From Nipponacmea schrenckii (taxonomy: Eukaryota; Mollusca; Gastropoda; Lottiidae): a stretch of DNA of 64,000 nucleotides. Positions 12,491 to 24,314 of the stretch are shown here, piece by piece. The position numbers were made by a program, and so were the translations under genes. The stretch lies in the NCBI GenBank assembly GCA_030562195.1, contig JAUJPP010000003.1, positions 20,181,398-20,245,397 of the forward strand, given 5' to 3'. Position 1 is the first letter of the stretch. Every line of letters starts with the position of its first letter. Below the pieces are notes generated by a model. It did not search any database and was not told where the DNA came from. It was given only the letters and a program-made list of their open reading frames with translations.

Positions 12491-13412
12491 CTTCATAATT
12501 TTTCACATCATTTTTTATATAAATTACTTATGGCTCCAAAATATGTCATTGATCTCTGAACGAGCTTGAACCTAACAAACCCGTGCATGTTTAATAAGCT
12601 GGGTGTATAGATATTGACTAATTCAGAGGCCCACGGGGCATTAATTAACGCTATTGAAATAGGGTTATTATAAACATGAATTAGGGTTGTTAAAGCATTA
12701 TTTACAATTAAAAGGTTATGTTTTTCCACAAATGTAATTTTGGTTTGTATGTAATTTCTGTACAATGCTGTAGACTAGATGAAATCTTATGAGCTTTTTT
12801 TTTTTTCACCAACATTCCAAATTTGACGTATATTGGCGTCACCCCCCGTAACATAGAAATGTATATACTAAGTTAGAGGGCCTATTTTGCGTGGCAGCTT
12901 TTCCAATCAGATTCAAAATTAATTTTGCTGTTTTGCAAAATTTTTTGTGCAGGTAGCTGCACCTACCACCCGTGATAAGACGAGATTTGTCTTTGATTTA
13001 AAAGCCCTAGTTTTGTCTTTCTTTAATTATAGCATTTGATTCATGAATTGCGACAGAATGATCATGGTTGGCAGGAGTATTCACCTGAATGAATATAATC
13101 CATTTTATAGAGTGTAATTTCATAAACTTCAATATTGTAGCCGTAATAGACCCCCCCCCCCCCGAAATAGCAAAAAATGAATATTGATAAATTACATGAA
13201 AGGGGAGGGAGAAATGAGCGTGGGTCATTAGATGACATATAATATAATGATTCGGGTGCCCCTTGCTGGGGTCTTTGACGTTCGTTTGTGGGTTAGGATG
13301 TAGAAAAATTTCGAAAAATTAGGATTGATTTGCGAGCATCTGGGGTCATTCTGGTCAGCAATCTTTTGACGAAAACATGTCCGCCGGGAAGATCTTATAT
13401 TTAAAATGAGAC
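12491..13412. other. Intergenic DNA, no gene seen
   Basis: AT-rich DNA with a run of 13 C at 13151-13163. Short open frames on both strands show no protein-like composition. Confidence 0.5.
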
Positions 13413-13905
13413 GGGTGTGTACAAACCGAAGACCCAAACACGTAAAAAAAGGAAGACCCCCAGGTAAAAAACCCCAAAAGAAAATGAGCAAAATGATGGG
13501 GGTGATGGATTTTGCTCATTTTCTGGGGAAAGTGGCGTATTGACATGCTTAACCTTCGAGTAAAATTTCCATGGAATATCCCTATGCCTTGTCGGATTTT
13601 TTCACAGGATCTTCGTTTTTTACCTCGTTGGGTCTTCCTTTTGTACCTCTTTTTTTACGTCCGTATTTATGTTTCACCCTGTAGGGAAGGGAGGGTTGAT
13701 GGATTTTGCTTTTTTTCTGGGCGTATTAACATACTTAATCTTGGAGTAAAATTTCAATGGAATATTCCTATGCCTTGTCGGATTTTTTTACAGGGTCTTC
13801 GTTTTTACCTCGTGGGGTCTTCCATTTTTAGGTCTTCGTTTTTTACCTTGTGGGATCTTCCTTTTTTAGGTCTTAGGTCTTTGGGTCTTGGTTTTGTACA
13901 CACCC
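13413..13905 (+). mobile_element. Mutator-like MITE, 493 bp, with 9-bp TSD
   Basis: Terminal inverted repeats GGGTGTGTACAAACCGAAG and GGGTGTGTACAAAACCAAG, each continuing with ACCC, are bounded by the perfect 9-bp direct duplication AAATGAGAC (13404-13412 and 13906-13914). A 9-bp duplication points to the MULE superfamily. Inside, a block of about 100 bp beginning GAGTAAAATTTC and ending GGGTCTTCC is repeated at about 13557 and 13743. GGTCTTC(G/C)TTTTTTACC phrases recur. No transposase is encoded. Confidence 0.88.
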
Positions 13906-14125
13906 AAATGAGACTAAGTGAAGAGATATATAAAGTATCAACTTTTAGAAAACAGTGTATTCAAAACAAATGTTTCTCAATATAGACTGTCTAGCACTAA
14001 ATGATAACTATAAGGAGTAATTTAAAGCTAGGTAAAACTGTTTTATTAAAATGAGTATCCTCCGTTTAATCATGTAAATGGTGATTTTGGGCTAAAAAAT
14101 AAAATGTCCTATACTTATCGATTAT

Positions 14126-15583
14126 TTGACACAAAATGTCAACATAGTCCGAGAACATGAACATCTAACGAAAGCTAAACGAGAAATACAAAATGCCATC
14201 ATGAAAAAACTGGAAACATTCCAAGAAAAAGCTAATCAGAATTTACATTATGTAAATTGTTACATTCCTACCTCAATAGCTTGTGATTTAGAACAGAATC
14301 CTAGTCTTGTAGCACGAGCTGTGGAATCCTTTTATGTCGTACAATAAAAATTTCCCTGAAGAAGATCTATAGGGTAAAGTTTACGAGGTTTATGTATGTT
14401 CAGCTATTACAACAAGGTTTCCAGCCGGATAGACGCAGTGGTTGGACATTGCCTCGTAAAACTAATTCACAATTTAAACAAGATGATATTGGATTAAAAT
14501 TGGCTCATGGTTTTGAGATATTATGTGCAAGATGTGGTGGAAAGAAATCAAGTATTATATTAATGGCGTCACACAGTTTATGAACAAGATGGAAGATGGT
14601 AGCGTTTTTTTTCTAGCATTAAAGGATAATGGATTTGTCAAGAATGAGTTAGAAGGATCCAAACATTACAAAATATTATTAGAAGATGCCAAAGGTTTTT
14701 ATACAAATAATTTAGCAAATCAAAAAAGAAAGAAGTCTGAACCAGGGAACAGTATTTTTGACTTATTAGATTCTATGTACATATTCAATTTGAAGATTTC
14801 AAAAAGCAAGAAAATTACTATGTCTTCAGATGATGACAGTTGGATTGAAGTAAGTCCTGGTGATTTGGACCAGTTATTACATTCAACAGATGGTACAACT
14901 CAGTCTAATAGAAAACAGCATGATACATTTGATTCATTAAAATATTAAAAGTATGAAATCTTTTGCTGATAATGTATCTTCTGTTGATGGGGTGGAATTT
15001 CAAAAAAAATGATGAAAGTGATGGTGAAATCCAATGTGATGGCATGGGTTTTGTACATGCTATGCACGATAAAGAGGATGATAGAGATGGTGATATTAAT
15101 GAATATGACTTGCAAGATGATAATGATGAGATGATAATGATGATTTAAGCCCTCCAAAAGGTTTTAAACTGGATAAACCGCGGATTAAGACTGGTGAAAA
15201 AGACCACCAATACCATCAAGGCCACAGTCGAAACCGCCTCCGAGAAATCCCACCAACTCATCTGCTAAACAAAATACTGATTCTATTCGAGAATACAAAT
15301 TAATGCCACCCCCTCCCCCCAAGACCTCAGTCAAAACCTTTTCCAAGTCCCCAAGCTAGACCCCACCTAAACCTCAGTCTAAACCAGCCAGTACCACCAT
15401 TAACAAACCAAAGAAATCTTGCAACATTGAAGATAATGATTTTAGACCAGTAGACATTGACTTAACACTGCATGCAGGTCATAAACACTCTCCAGTCAGT
15501 CTGTGCTCAACAAGGATTAGCTGGTCCTGCTTCCAAATATCCTAAACAATGTGGGAATACATAACCCTCAAAACGCAGAATAG
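14126..15583 (+). pseudogene. ECD: Processed, 5'-truncated pseudogene of ecdysoneless
   Basis: Broken frames match the C-terminal two thirds of ECD (SGT1 homologue, a cell-cycle and splicing cofactor). Recognisable pieces in order are: EQNPSLVARAVESFYV (about 14290-14340), QLLQQGFQPDRRSGWTLP (about 14400-14455), GLKLAHGFEILCARCGG, KDNGFVKNELEGSKHYKILL (about 14620-14680), SSDDDSWIEVSPGDLDQLL (about 14825-14880), an acidic stretch, a proline-rich stretch, RPVDIDL (about 15440-15460) and a last frame ending at the TAG at 15581-15583. Frame shifts occur near 14350, 14540, 15000, 15150 and 15470, with several stops. No introns interrupt it, and the N-terminal third is absent. This fits a LINE-type retrocopy truncated at its 5' end. 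I see no poly(A) tail. Confidence 0.88.
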
Positions 15584-16333
15584 CCTATATTGCTTTTCTG
15601 GCTGTAGTAAGTATTACTACTATAGCAAAGTCAGAAGAAATACTTGTGTTGTGTACGAGTTCATGCTATTATAGAACTTACACGCACTGGAAGGCTAGGA
15701 CTACGTATTGCATTTGTATGCTATGGCATAACTTTCACGCACTGGAAGGCTAAGACTATATCTTGGAAAGTCCGTGCAGTTTGAATTGTCTTGGCCATTC
15801 TGTCAGCATGGCTGGTGTCGAAAGGTTGGTTTGAGTCGATGGAATCCTAGGGCTCCTCTTTTCCTTGCTTGTGTGATATGTGTATGTAATTTATCCTTGT
15901 TCATATGTTGTTTATTAAAGGCATTATTATGTGTTCTAATAATTGTCTTACACTAGACTAACTATTTAGAATGGACATGCAATTGGTCAATAAGAGTATA
16001 TATTCATCAATTAGACATCTGTAAAGACATTTTCTATATAACACGATATATCCATTAAGCTAAGAAGTTACTTAAAAATGGTGCAATATGTCTAATGGAT
16101 TAAAGATTATTTACTTTTAAAACTAAAACTAAATCGTATAATGATAACATAAACCGCATATAAATAAACCTGACAAAAAAAAGGAAAAAAAACCTGATCA
16201 TTTCTGTGCCAAACCTAAATGCTTTCTGATAGAAAAGAGGAATGAAATTGAGCAATTCACTGAATATACTCATACTATAAAGAATAAACGGGTGAGTTGA
16301 AGATCGGATTGTGTGAACTCTAATGTGATTTGG
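15584..16333. other. Intergenic DNA with a 56-bp direct duplication
   Basis: No gene seen. CACGCACTGGAAGGCTA plus flanks occurs twice, in units starting at 15663 and 15719 (period 56 bp). The rest is AT-rich with no protein-like frame. Confidence 0.5.
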
Positions 16334-16675
16334 TTAAAGGGATAATGCGTCTTAGCATGAATATAAAATTTTAGTTCTCAAGGACTGTGAATAAGAGTAG
16401 GCCTATATATATATTCATTAGTGACCTCATCGGGTCATAAAGTAATCTGGAAAACTTACAAAACTAAGTCATTTTGGAAAACTCTTAATAAATTTATTAA
16501 GCGTTTTTCAATAATCTAATGAATTTTTATGGATGCTTAATTAGTTTTTGGATATTTAGTTATTTTTTTACGTTATTTATGGCTGCAAGTATATGTACTG
16601 ATAAATAGATGTCCCAATGGCCAAGTTTAAAATTTCCAAATTTAACCTTCATTCAAAGACCTATTATGGCTTTAA
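16334..16675 (+). mobile_element. TTAA-flanked MITE, family B copy 1
   Basis: Begins TTAAAGGGATAATGCGTCTT and ends with the degenerate inverted counterpart (AAAGACCTATTATGGCTTTAA). TTAA at both ends suggests a piggyBac-like target. The interior (AAACTAAGTCATTTTGG, TTTATTAAGCGTTTTTCAAT, TTATTTATGGC) matches the copy at 20893-21223. Confidence 0.8.
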
Positions 16676-17930
16676 TGGACAGTGCTGAGTGACAAATCTG
16701 AACTTTACAGATACATGTAAAATGTGTAATGAATTAATGAAATGAATGGAGTTTTACGTCCCAATCACTCCAAATGTAAGCCTTTTGTTAAAAGAAGTTT
16801 TCAAAATGCATAACGAAACTATAAACTTTAAAGGTAAATTCACCTAAACTTTTTAAATAGTTTTGGTGTTAGAAAAAGCCTTCTTATTATTTTTTTTTTT
16901 TTTTAGTTCAAATATTCAGATACTTTAAGGGCCACATTCTGAGTTTAAGAGATTTTAGACCTACCAAAAGAAAAAGGCAATGCCCAGGTAGCCGACCCCC
17001 CCCCCATCCACGTTCAAAATGGATGGGGGAATTATATGGTGACATATAAATCTGGATTCTGAGTTCTCTCAACAGATAAACGATTTCTTGTCTTCTCCAA
17101 TGAAGCAGTCTGCCTGGCAGAATATATATAAAAGGTAGACACTAAGTACACTATCTCCACTGAAGAGGAGAGTGAAAGAAGTGTTTCCGAATGTTTATCA
17201 ATATCCGGTAGATGATGTCACGGTTTATATAGTATAGTGTATAGTGGGACGGTCGCCAGCTATTTTGAATACAATTTGGAGCACGAGTTGCCCCCCTTTG
17301 ACAAAAAAAAAGCCTCTTCTGTTGAATATTTTACATATATAAATGAGAGAGAGCAAGTTCGACAAAATTAAGTTAAGGTGTTTTATTGTACTATTTGTGT
17401 TGTATGAAATTTTTTTTTTAGTTGTGTGTTAGATCAGAAAATTATTCCTTCTCGCGGATATCGTCGTCGAGTCACTGACGAGAATCGCAAAATCTTAGCA
17501 AAATTGTTTAATTCTTATTCATTATTTTTATTGAAAAAGTCAGACTATACAATAAAGATTTTTCAAACCCGTTCAGGCTTTAAATACAAAACTTGTTCTA
17601 TCATATACTAAAGGATGTACTTAAATTAAACAAAATTTAGTGCTATCCAGATTTTCAAATAATTATCTTATTTTCCAGCACAATTTTTTTTTAAAATTAG
17701 TCAATAAAGTATATTGTATTTCTCCTTGAATTTCGCTCATTTTAGCTATACCAGACAAAAAGAAAGGTTTGACCAATGACGGATATTCTACGTGAATTTA
17801 ATTAGCTTATCTATGAAAAAATTTGGCAATTCTTTTTTTTTTTCTTTTTTTTTTCTTCTTTTTTTTTATATGTATGTTTTGATGTCTGATCGTCTCATGT
17901 AGATGTACTTGTCTATTCCTTGGTTTTTGT
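16676..17930. other. Intergenic DNA with a short GC hairpin
   Basis: No gene seen. A perfect 10-bp stem CCCCCATCCA / TGGATGGGGG with a 9-nt loop lies at 17001-17029. T-rich tracts lie at 16888-16904 and 17829-17870. Confidence 0.5.
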
Positions 17931-18390
17931 GGTCATGTACTTAATCGCAGAAAGATGAATCTGACCATTTTATACACATGTACTGTACTTGTGTATTTTA
18001 AAACTAATTGTACGTTGAAATGATATATGGTTTTTGCTGTCATGTACTTGATCGCCGGAAGATAAATCTGTCCATTATTTACACATGTAATTGTGTATTT
18101 TAAAATAAATTGTACGTTGAAATAATACGTGATATTTGCGGTCGTGTGCATGGCCGAGGGAGCCATGTATTACATCCATTTTATAAACAAATTGTAGGTT
18201 GAAAATCTGTCCATTTCATGCACATGTACTTGTGTATTTTTAAACAAATTGTACGTGGAGTATTGTATATTTATTTTGTGATCGTGTACTTGATCGCCGG
18301 AACATATATCTGTCCATTTGATACACATGTACTTGTGTATTTTTAGTATTTCAGACGAATTGTATATTGAGAAATTATGTATTTTTTTCC
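17931..18390 (+). repeat. Tandem repeat, about 105-bp units, four copies
   Basis: Units start GTCATGTACTTGATCGCCGG near 17931, 18040, 18142 and 18279. Each continues with ATAAATCTGTCCATT, ACACATGTACTTGTGTATTTT and AAATTGTACGTTGAA. The third unit is rearranged and lengthened. Confidence 0.85.
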
Positions 18391-19432
18391 AATGTTTTGC
18401 CCCATGGGCTGAATGTGGGTTAGGGCCATGTCCTTGTGTATTGGGCGTAATTCTGATCCATGTAATATAAAGAGTTTATTATTATAAAACGGAACACATT
18501 TTGTGTAAATGTAATTTTACTTCAAATTATTATTCCAGTAGATATATTTTTACTGGAACAGATGGAATAGCACTCTCTGTGTATTCATATCAACACACGT
18601 GGCTACACTAAATAGTTATTTAAACCAATTAATCAAAATGCATTCAGTTACCTTTCCAGTGAGGATAACTGAAAATATGCAAGGTGACGCAACAAAACAA
18701 ACATAGAATTTGTACGAGATATTTTGAACGTGTGACTGTCAAATGTGTCTGCTTTCTCCCAGGTCATTTTGTTCGTTAAAGGGTCTCCAAGTTCAGTTCG
18801 TTTTCTATTTGGGAATGAAAACTAAAATTAATTATTGGTTCAAATATCGCAGACGATCGATGGCTGTTCATTGCACAAGTAAGTAGTTTTTAAAATAACA
18901 ACCTATAACATCGCTGTATGTGGCATGAATAAACATGTGAGGATTTATTCTTAATTTATTGTAATACGAATGTTGAAAGACTTAATCTCCCTCCCTTATA
19001 ATATCTTCAATGCAAATAGATGAGATTTCTTTACTAGCAAAAATCTGCCGCAAAACAGTTTTAGACTTGACCTTAATACTACAAGCCATTTCCATTGGTC
19101 GAGACTATAACTATGGGCCAATCAGATTCATTGAATCAAAATAGTTCTCAAGGTAATCCTCAGATTATGAGTCATGACACTTCTTGCTAAAAACATATGT
19201 ATATTATGCTGATCCATATGGTAAGCCGAACAGGCAATATTAAGATTCTTTGTCTTTAGTCTTCAATTATTGGTCATATTTGATATTTGTTTTACAATTT
19301 AACATTTGTTCCTCAAAACACTAGATCCAATCTAATTAAACAGGGTTACTATTTCGTATCTTTCTCGTTTTCTCGACATTAATTGCATGAACATGGTTTA
19401 TAAAATGCCAGATATCGCCTACTCGGACTACC
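18391..19432. other. Intergenic DNA, no gene seen
   Basis: AT-rich. No protein-like frame or recognised repeat ends. Confidence 0.4.
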
Positions 19433-19906
19433 TTAAAGGGATAATAGGCGTTAGAACGAACATAAAATTTTAAGTTCACTCAAATTTGGACAATAACAGT
19501 GTAAATCCATCAGTGGACTTACCTATACATCAAAATCCCTCTAAAATCCGATAAATCCCCAAAATAGAGTAGTTAATCATAAAACGCTCGAGCCATCCAT
19601 CAAGCGATTTTCAAATCGTGTAAATATAAAGGGACGTAACTCTAATATGTGAGTTTTCACGAGTCCTTGACCCCTACTGTTGAATTCCACAATGATGTTT
19701 TAGCGTTGATTTACCAGACGCATTTATTCTCAAACTGAATGGAATCGTCGCTGTCTCACTTTTTTTTAAAATTCCGAATATATTTTTATTGTGGTTTTTT
19801 AAAATTTGTTAAAGTGTGGGATGCATCATTATTTAACTAATAGTCAATATGAAACACAAATATAAACCGTAGGACGAGTGTATTCTAACGCCTATTATCC
19901 CTTTAA
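19433..19906 (+). mobile_element. TTAA-flanked MITE, family A copy 1 (474 bp)
   Basis: The two ends are inverted copies of TTAAAGGGATAATAGGCGTT followed by AGAA (24 bp perfect, with looser symmetry further in), and each begins with the TTAA target. Near-identical copies lie in EXOC7 introns at 44664-45123 (inverted) and 49636-50110 (same orientation). No coding capacity. Confidence 0.9.
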
Positions 19907-20892
19907 CTAAATCAAGATACAAGAAACAAAATCATCTTTATTTGTTAAGACTTAAAATATAAATAGTGAAGTCTCTCAATATGTCACTTTAACCAGTAGT
20001 CACGCCTCGTGTTTTCACTCGAGTTTAACTATTACTAATTGATATTTGCCTTATACCCGCAATAAATTGACTAAATTGTTTTCACCGAGTAAGCTAAAAT
20101 TCTGACCTCAGAAAACTGTCAATCATGACAACAAATATACATGTACACTGTTTATACCAACATTTAGTATCAAATTTTAGCCTTTAAAATATTTGTTATT
20201 ATGTAAATATATACAATATTATGTATCTATGTACTTTTATATTAAATGTTCTGTATGTCTGATTAGCTTACTGGCTCAAAGAAATAAAGAATTCTATTGA
20301 ATTGACTATAGATACTAGTAGCTAATAATCATACATGTATTTCCAATCAGTCAAGTACATGAATACGAAATCAGTACGAAAGCGCTAATATTAGTAATTT
20401 TAATAACCTCTATCAATCCATATTAACTCCATGATAGAAGAATAATTAGTTTTCCGGTCCAGTTGCATTTCCAGGAATCATGTGGTGGAAGGGTGAAAGG
20501 GACCGTGCAGGGGTCACAGAATTGTTGAATGCGCTCCATCCACCAATATAATTTTTGTGGAGTTATTACATTATAGGCTTTAAACTGACAGTTCATATTG
20601 TATAGCGATGTATACTTGAATAAAAGTATTCAACCCAGGTCACCTCACACATATTCTAATTATTACTAATCACAGCTCAACACTGATCACACCTTCTTTA
20701 TTATGGCTTGTTGAGTGGATGAGCACTAATACTGGTCTTCGTAACAACAGCCAAACTTGCTCTTTGTTACTTTTCTCTCCATGTTGTCAGATAATCTTTG
20801 AACCTCTATTGTGACCATCTTACAATTAGTTTTTAAGTGTTTAGTTTTCTACTTCACTTCTTCAGTTTCACAGCATTGATGTACATTTATGG
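19907..20892. other. Intergenic DNA, no gene seen
   Basis: AT-rich spacer between two MITEs. Nothing recognised. Confidence 0.4.
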
Positions 20893-21223
20893 TTAAAGGG
20901 ATACTGCGTCTGAGCATGAACATAAAATTTTAATTCTCAAGAATGGTCAATATGAATACATAATCATCCCTGAACTTACCTTGTGTCATAAATTAACAGA
21001 ATCCTTAAAATCTGGAAAACTAAGTCATTTTTTTAAAATCAATTTATTAAGCGTTTTTCAATAATCAAACGCATCTTTATGGATAACTACTTAGATTTTT
21101 TGATATTTATTTTTCATTTTATGTTATTTATGGCAGCAGGTATATTTACCCATGATAGGTCTTATTGGCCAAGTTTAAAATTTTCATATTTTATGTTCAT
21201 TCTAAGACCTATTTTCCCTTTAA
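20893..21223 (+). mobile_element. TTAA-flanked MITE, family B copy 2
   Basis: Begins TTAAAGGGATACTGCGTCTG and ends TCTAAGACCTATTTTCCC plus TTAA. The interior matches the copy at 16334-16675. It ends about 130 bp upstream of the fucosyltransferase start, so it lies in that gene's proximal promoter or 5'UTR. Confidence 0.82.
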
Positions 21224-21350
21224 GACAGGTACATTATAACACTGTTTTACTTTAAACTCTTTCAGTTTGTTTTTAAATAAATGGTAGAACTAATACAAGT
21301 TTAGTTTATAAATTATATCGCTACACCTATTTTACGCATTAAACTATTTA

Positions 21351-22394
21351 ATGTTTATACTTTCAGTGATAGTTGGAGTGATGACCATTTGTATATATGG
21401 TTATATAACTACTGCTCTTAACCAAACGAGTGTAACTTTGAATGAATTAGACAAATTCCATCAATATTATTTGAAGGGGCAATTTGTGTATATTCCTGGA
21501 GACATAACTAGAGATTCCTTTCCACAGACAAGCTTCAAGCCACAATCGAAGCCTAAAGACAAGCGATCTCTGTGCCATACATTTATAGGAAGACTGGGCA
21601 ACAAAATGTTTCAGTATTCTGTCCTTTATTCCATAGCAACAGCTAATGGTCTTAAAATGGTGTCTTCGTATAATCTGAAACTCTCTGATATCTTTTCGAA
21701 TCTACCAAATATTTCCACTGACTTCAAACCATGTTTACAATACACCAAATTATTTGAAAGAGATGTGTATCGTTTTGAATTAGCAATAACAAAACTACGC
21801 AGTGATACAAACTATCTCTTGGAAGGGTTTTTACAATCTTGGAAATATTTCAAACCATTTGAAAATGATCTTCGTTACCAATTCACATTTCGGGATCATA
21901 TCAAAAAACGAGCAGAATATTCATTGCGATCAGTTCTGCAAAGTTACCGACAGTACAAACAAATAGAAAATCCGTTCGAAACTTTTATAGGCATTCACGT
22001 GAGGAGAGGAGATTATGCCAAATATTTTCCGCCAAATAAAACATCCGTGATCAATCTACCTACGTCATCATATTTTGAAAGAGCAAAAGATTATTTCCGA
22101 ACTCTATATCCGTCTCCTATATTTGTGGTGTGTAGCGATGACATTGATTGGTGTGAGAACAATATTAGTCCAGAGGAAACGGTGTTCATTCGCGGCAACG
22201 AACCGGAGGTCGATCTAGCTATATTAGGGAGTTTAAACCACACCATAACATCGTTTGGAACATTCACATTTTGGGCAGCTTGGTTGGCTAATGGTACAAC
22301 ATTATATCCCAAAAACATTGTTGATGACCGTTTTGGCAAGCGAAAAGACATTTTCCTGCATGACCACGTGTATCATACGTGGATACCAATTTAA
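21351..22394 (+). CDS. Galactoside alpha-1,2-fucosyltransferase (GT11)
   Basis: Golgi type II membrane enzyme transferring fucose from GDP-fucose to the 2-OH of galactose or a related acceptor. Single 347-residue coding exon, like vertebrate FUT1/FUT2. It has a short cytoplasmic tip, a signal-anchor at about residues 2-20, a stem, then the catalytic domain with GRLGNKMFQY (from about residue 81), the GDP-fucose-binding motif HVRRGDY (216-222), VVCSDDIDWC, and the C-terminal block SFGTFTFWAAWLANG. Several N-glycosylation sequons are visible (NQT, NKT, NHT, NGT). A TTTCAG within codons 4-6 resembles an acceptor, so a distal 5' exon could alternatively replace the first few residues. Acceptor specificity cannot be read from sequence. 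Neighbours give no functional hint. Confidence 0.93.
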   Translation: MFILSVIVGVMTICIYGYITTALNQTSVTLNELDKFHQYYLKGQFVYIPGDITRDSFPQTSFKPQSKPKDKRSLCHTFIGRLGNKMFQYSVLYSIATANGLKMVSSYNLKLSDIFSNLPNISTDFKPCLQYTKLFERDVYRFELAITKLRSDTNYLLEGFLQSWKYFKPFENDLRYQFTFRDHIKKRAEYSLRSVLQSYRQYKQIENPFETFIGIHVRRGDYAKYFPPNKTSVINLPTSSYFERAKDYFRTLYPSPIFVVCSDDIDWCENNISPEETVFIRGNEPEVDLAILGSLNHTITSFGTFTFWAAWLANGTTLYPKNIVDDRFGKRKDIFLHDHVYHTWIPI

Positions 22395-22530
22395 TAATAT
22401 ATGGTGTATTCTTTGTATCTTTAAAATATCTAAATAAGGTTCCACGACAAAATTTTTTTTTTCAGAGATATTTTTTTTTAGTAAGAGGCTGATTAAAGAA
22501 ACTATTTTGAGATTTGTCACTATATTTGAT

Positions 22531-22536
22531 AATAAA
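22531..22536 (+). terminator. Poly(A) signal of fucosyltransferase
   Basis: AATAAA 137 nt after the stop. A second AATAAA occurs near 22600. Confidence 0.5.
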
Positions 22537-23412
22537 ATATCTATATAAACGTTCAGGATGTGATTTAAACATAAACATCAAGATGTAAGGCAATTTGAAA
22601 TAAACGTTCAGATTCTTTATAGTCAAGTTGAACGAAAACGTCCCAGGCCAAGTCTTAATCTAATTGATAAAGGTATTAGATGCAAAAATTATTTCCATAT
22701 TACAGTCAAACGGTCATCCGTGTGCCCCCATTGTCACACGCATCACTCAACCTCGGATACAGCAACCTGTTCAAACTATTTCCTCGTCCTACGGTCAATG
22801 TGTGAAATTGACACTTTTTTGTATCTTTATCTTTTTTATATTCACTTTCAAGAATGATAGCTGATTATTATTTCATATCAAGGAAAGTTTTCAAGGCAAT
22901 TGCTGGAAAACTGCAAATTGAATTGGAAAGATTTTAACACACAGATGTGCTATTAGAATGTATTGAGTTGAATCCAGTTGCCCCTCCATATTTCACCCTA
23001 ATCAGCATTCAGTCCCACGTGATACATGTCACATGACTATTCAAAATGGAGTAGAATGAAAAAAGTCACTCACTTTGCATGCCTAAACATAGCTTTTAAA
23101 ACACATGATGATACTTATTAAGTTGGCTTTGAGGTAACTTTTGTCATTATTTTATTTAGAGATTTCTTGTATACTAGCCCAAAAGTATGTCAGCTGCTTC
23201 TACTTTTTGGACTCGCGCTTGGAGAATATTATGGAAGGGGATGCAAGGTAGAAATCTTGCTACCAACTTCTAATTTTATGATTGTTCAGCATATTTGAGC
23301 GAAATTCCACTCTGAATCATTAATGGTCAAATTTTCATGACTAATATTCAAAATACTTGAATACAAGTCAAACAAGAGGCCATTAATGAAACAGACAAAA
23401 GGTAGCCCATTA
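22537..23412. other. Intergenic DNA, no gene seen
   Basis: AT-rich. A short open frame near 22664-22864 has no recognisable domain and ends in a simple hydrophobic stretch. Confidence 0.4.
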
Positions 23413-23930
23413 TTAAAGGGGCACAGTCTTGATTTGTTTCGGACAATCATGGGACAGCCTCAAACACATGACTGTCTTTTGCTTAGCTAAACAAAAATAG
23501 TCTACAGAGCTTACCTTTGAAATTTGAGCCTTCAAATCCATGCGTATCCATAATTATCCGTGTTTGAAAATCATAATGTCTTAAGATATGACGAACATCC
23601 CGCCATATTGGAAAGCGGTTTGTCTGATAATCTAAGAGTTATCCTTCCCGTCGCGCAATAGCGCGGGTCAGGTCATCTATATAAATAGACTACTGCGCAG
23701 GCCAACACTGACAAAACCAAAAGAAAGTAATAACAATTGTAGACTTTGTCAACAGGACACACAATTTTCAGACTGACTGGAGACCAGCTGCGTACAGCAC
23801 GGAAAAAAAACTAAAAAGTGAAATTTTTTGTTTGAGGTATATTTTCTTAGAGCTTGAGCATTTCTGAGGACTGTTTAAATGTAACAAAGGCCCAAAACGA
23901 CCCCTAAAAATCAAGATTGTGCCCCTTTAA
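23413..23930 (+). mobile_element. TTAA-flanked MITE, family C (518 bp)
   Basis: Ends are TTAAAGGGGCACAGTCTTGA and its inverted counterpart TCAAGATTGTGCCCCTTTAA (one mismatch, extending to 23 bp). TTAA lies at both borders. The interior is unlike families A and B, but the first seven terminal bases (TTAAAGG) are shared. It lies about 385 bp upstream of the P450 start. Confidence 0.9.
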
Positions 23931-24314
23931 CCTTTGGGTACCTCTCAGTCTCTGGAATAGTAGGCCTACCTTATAAGTTACATTCAGTAGCCGCAAAAAA
24001 CTCTTCTGGAGCTCACTCTTAAATAATGCATGAGATTTAGGTTTTCAATAGAGTTATAGTCATGTAGAATTCCAATTGTTACTTGTTAGTCTAGATTTTC
24101 CTAATGAAAAAATATTTATAAATCTATCATTATTGGATTGATTTATTGGTTGAATGTTGTTGACAAGTGTAAAAATTCATCTAAAACTGAAAAAAACAAA
24201 ATCTGATGAATTACACTTATTTATACTGGTGTCCTATTAAGGAATAAATAATATTTTGCTTTTATGGATCAATTTAACTGGGGGGCATGCCATTTCAGAA
24301 CAAAGAGAAAATAA
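23931..24314 (+). other. P450 upstream region
   Basis: No coding feature. Presumed promoter and 5'UTR of the following P450; no confident promoter element. Confidence 0.35.

Noticed and set aside
13512..13985. Open frame of about 157 codons
   Set aside because: It lies almost entirely inside the Mutator-like MITE and its apparent repeats reflect the duplicated DNA core; the composition is not protein-like.
17001..17029. CCCCCATCCA/TGGATGGGGG hairpin as a terminator
   Set aside because: No gene ends nearby, and intrinsic terminators are not used by animal Pol II. Kept only as a note.
21351..21366. TTTCAG near the fucosyltransferase start as a true acceptor replacing the ATG
   Set aside because: Possible, but the frame beginning at 21351 already gives a complete type II signal-anchor, so the simpler single-exon model was kept.
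22664..22864. 66-codon open frame downstream of the fucosyltransferase
   Set aside because: No recognisable motif. The C-terminal hydrophobic run is T-rich low complexity.
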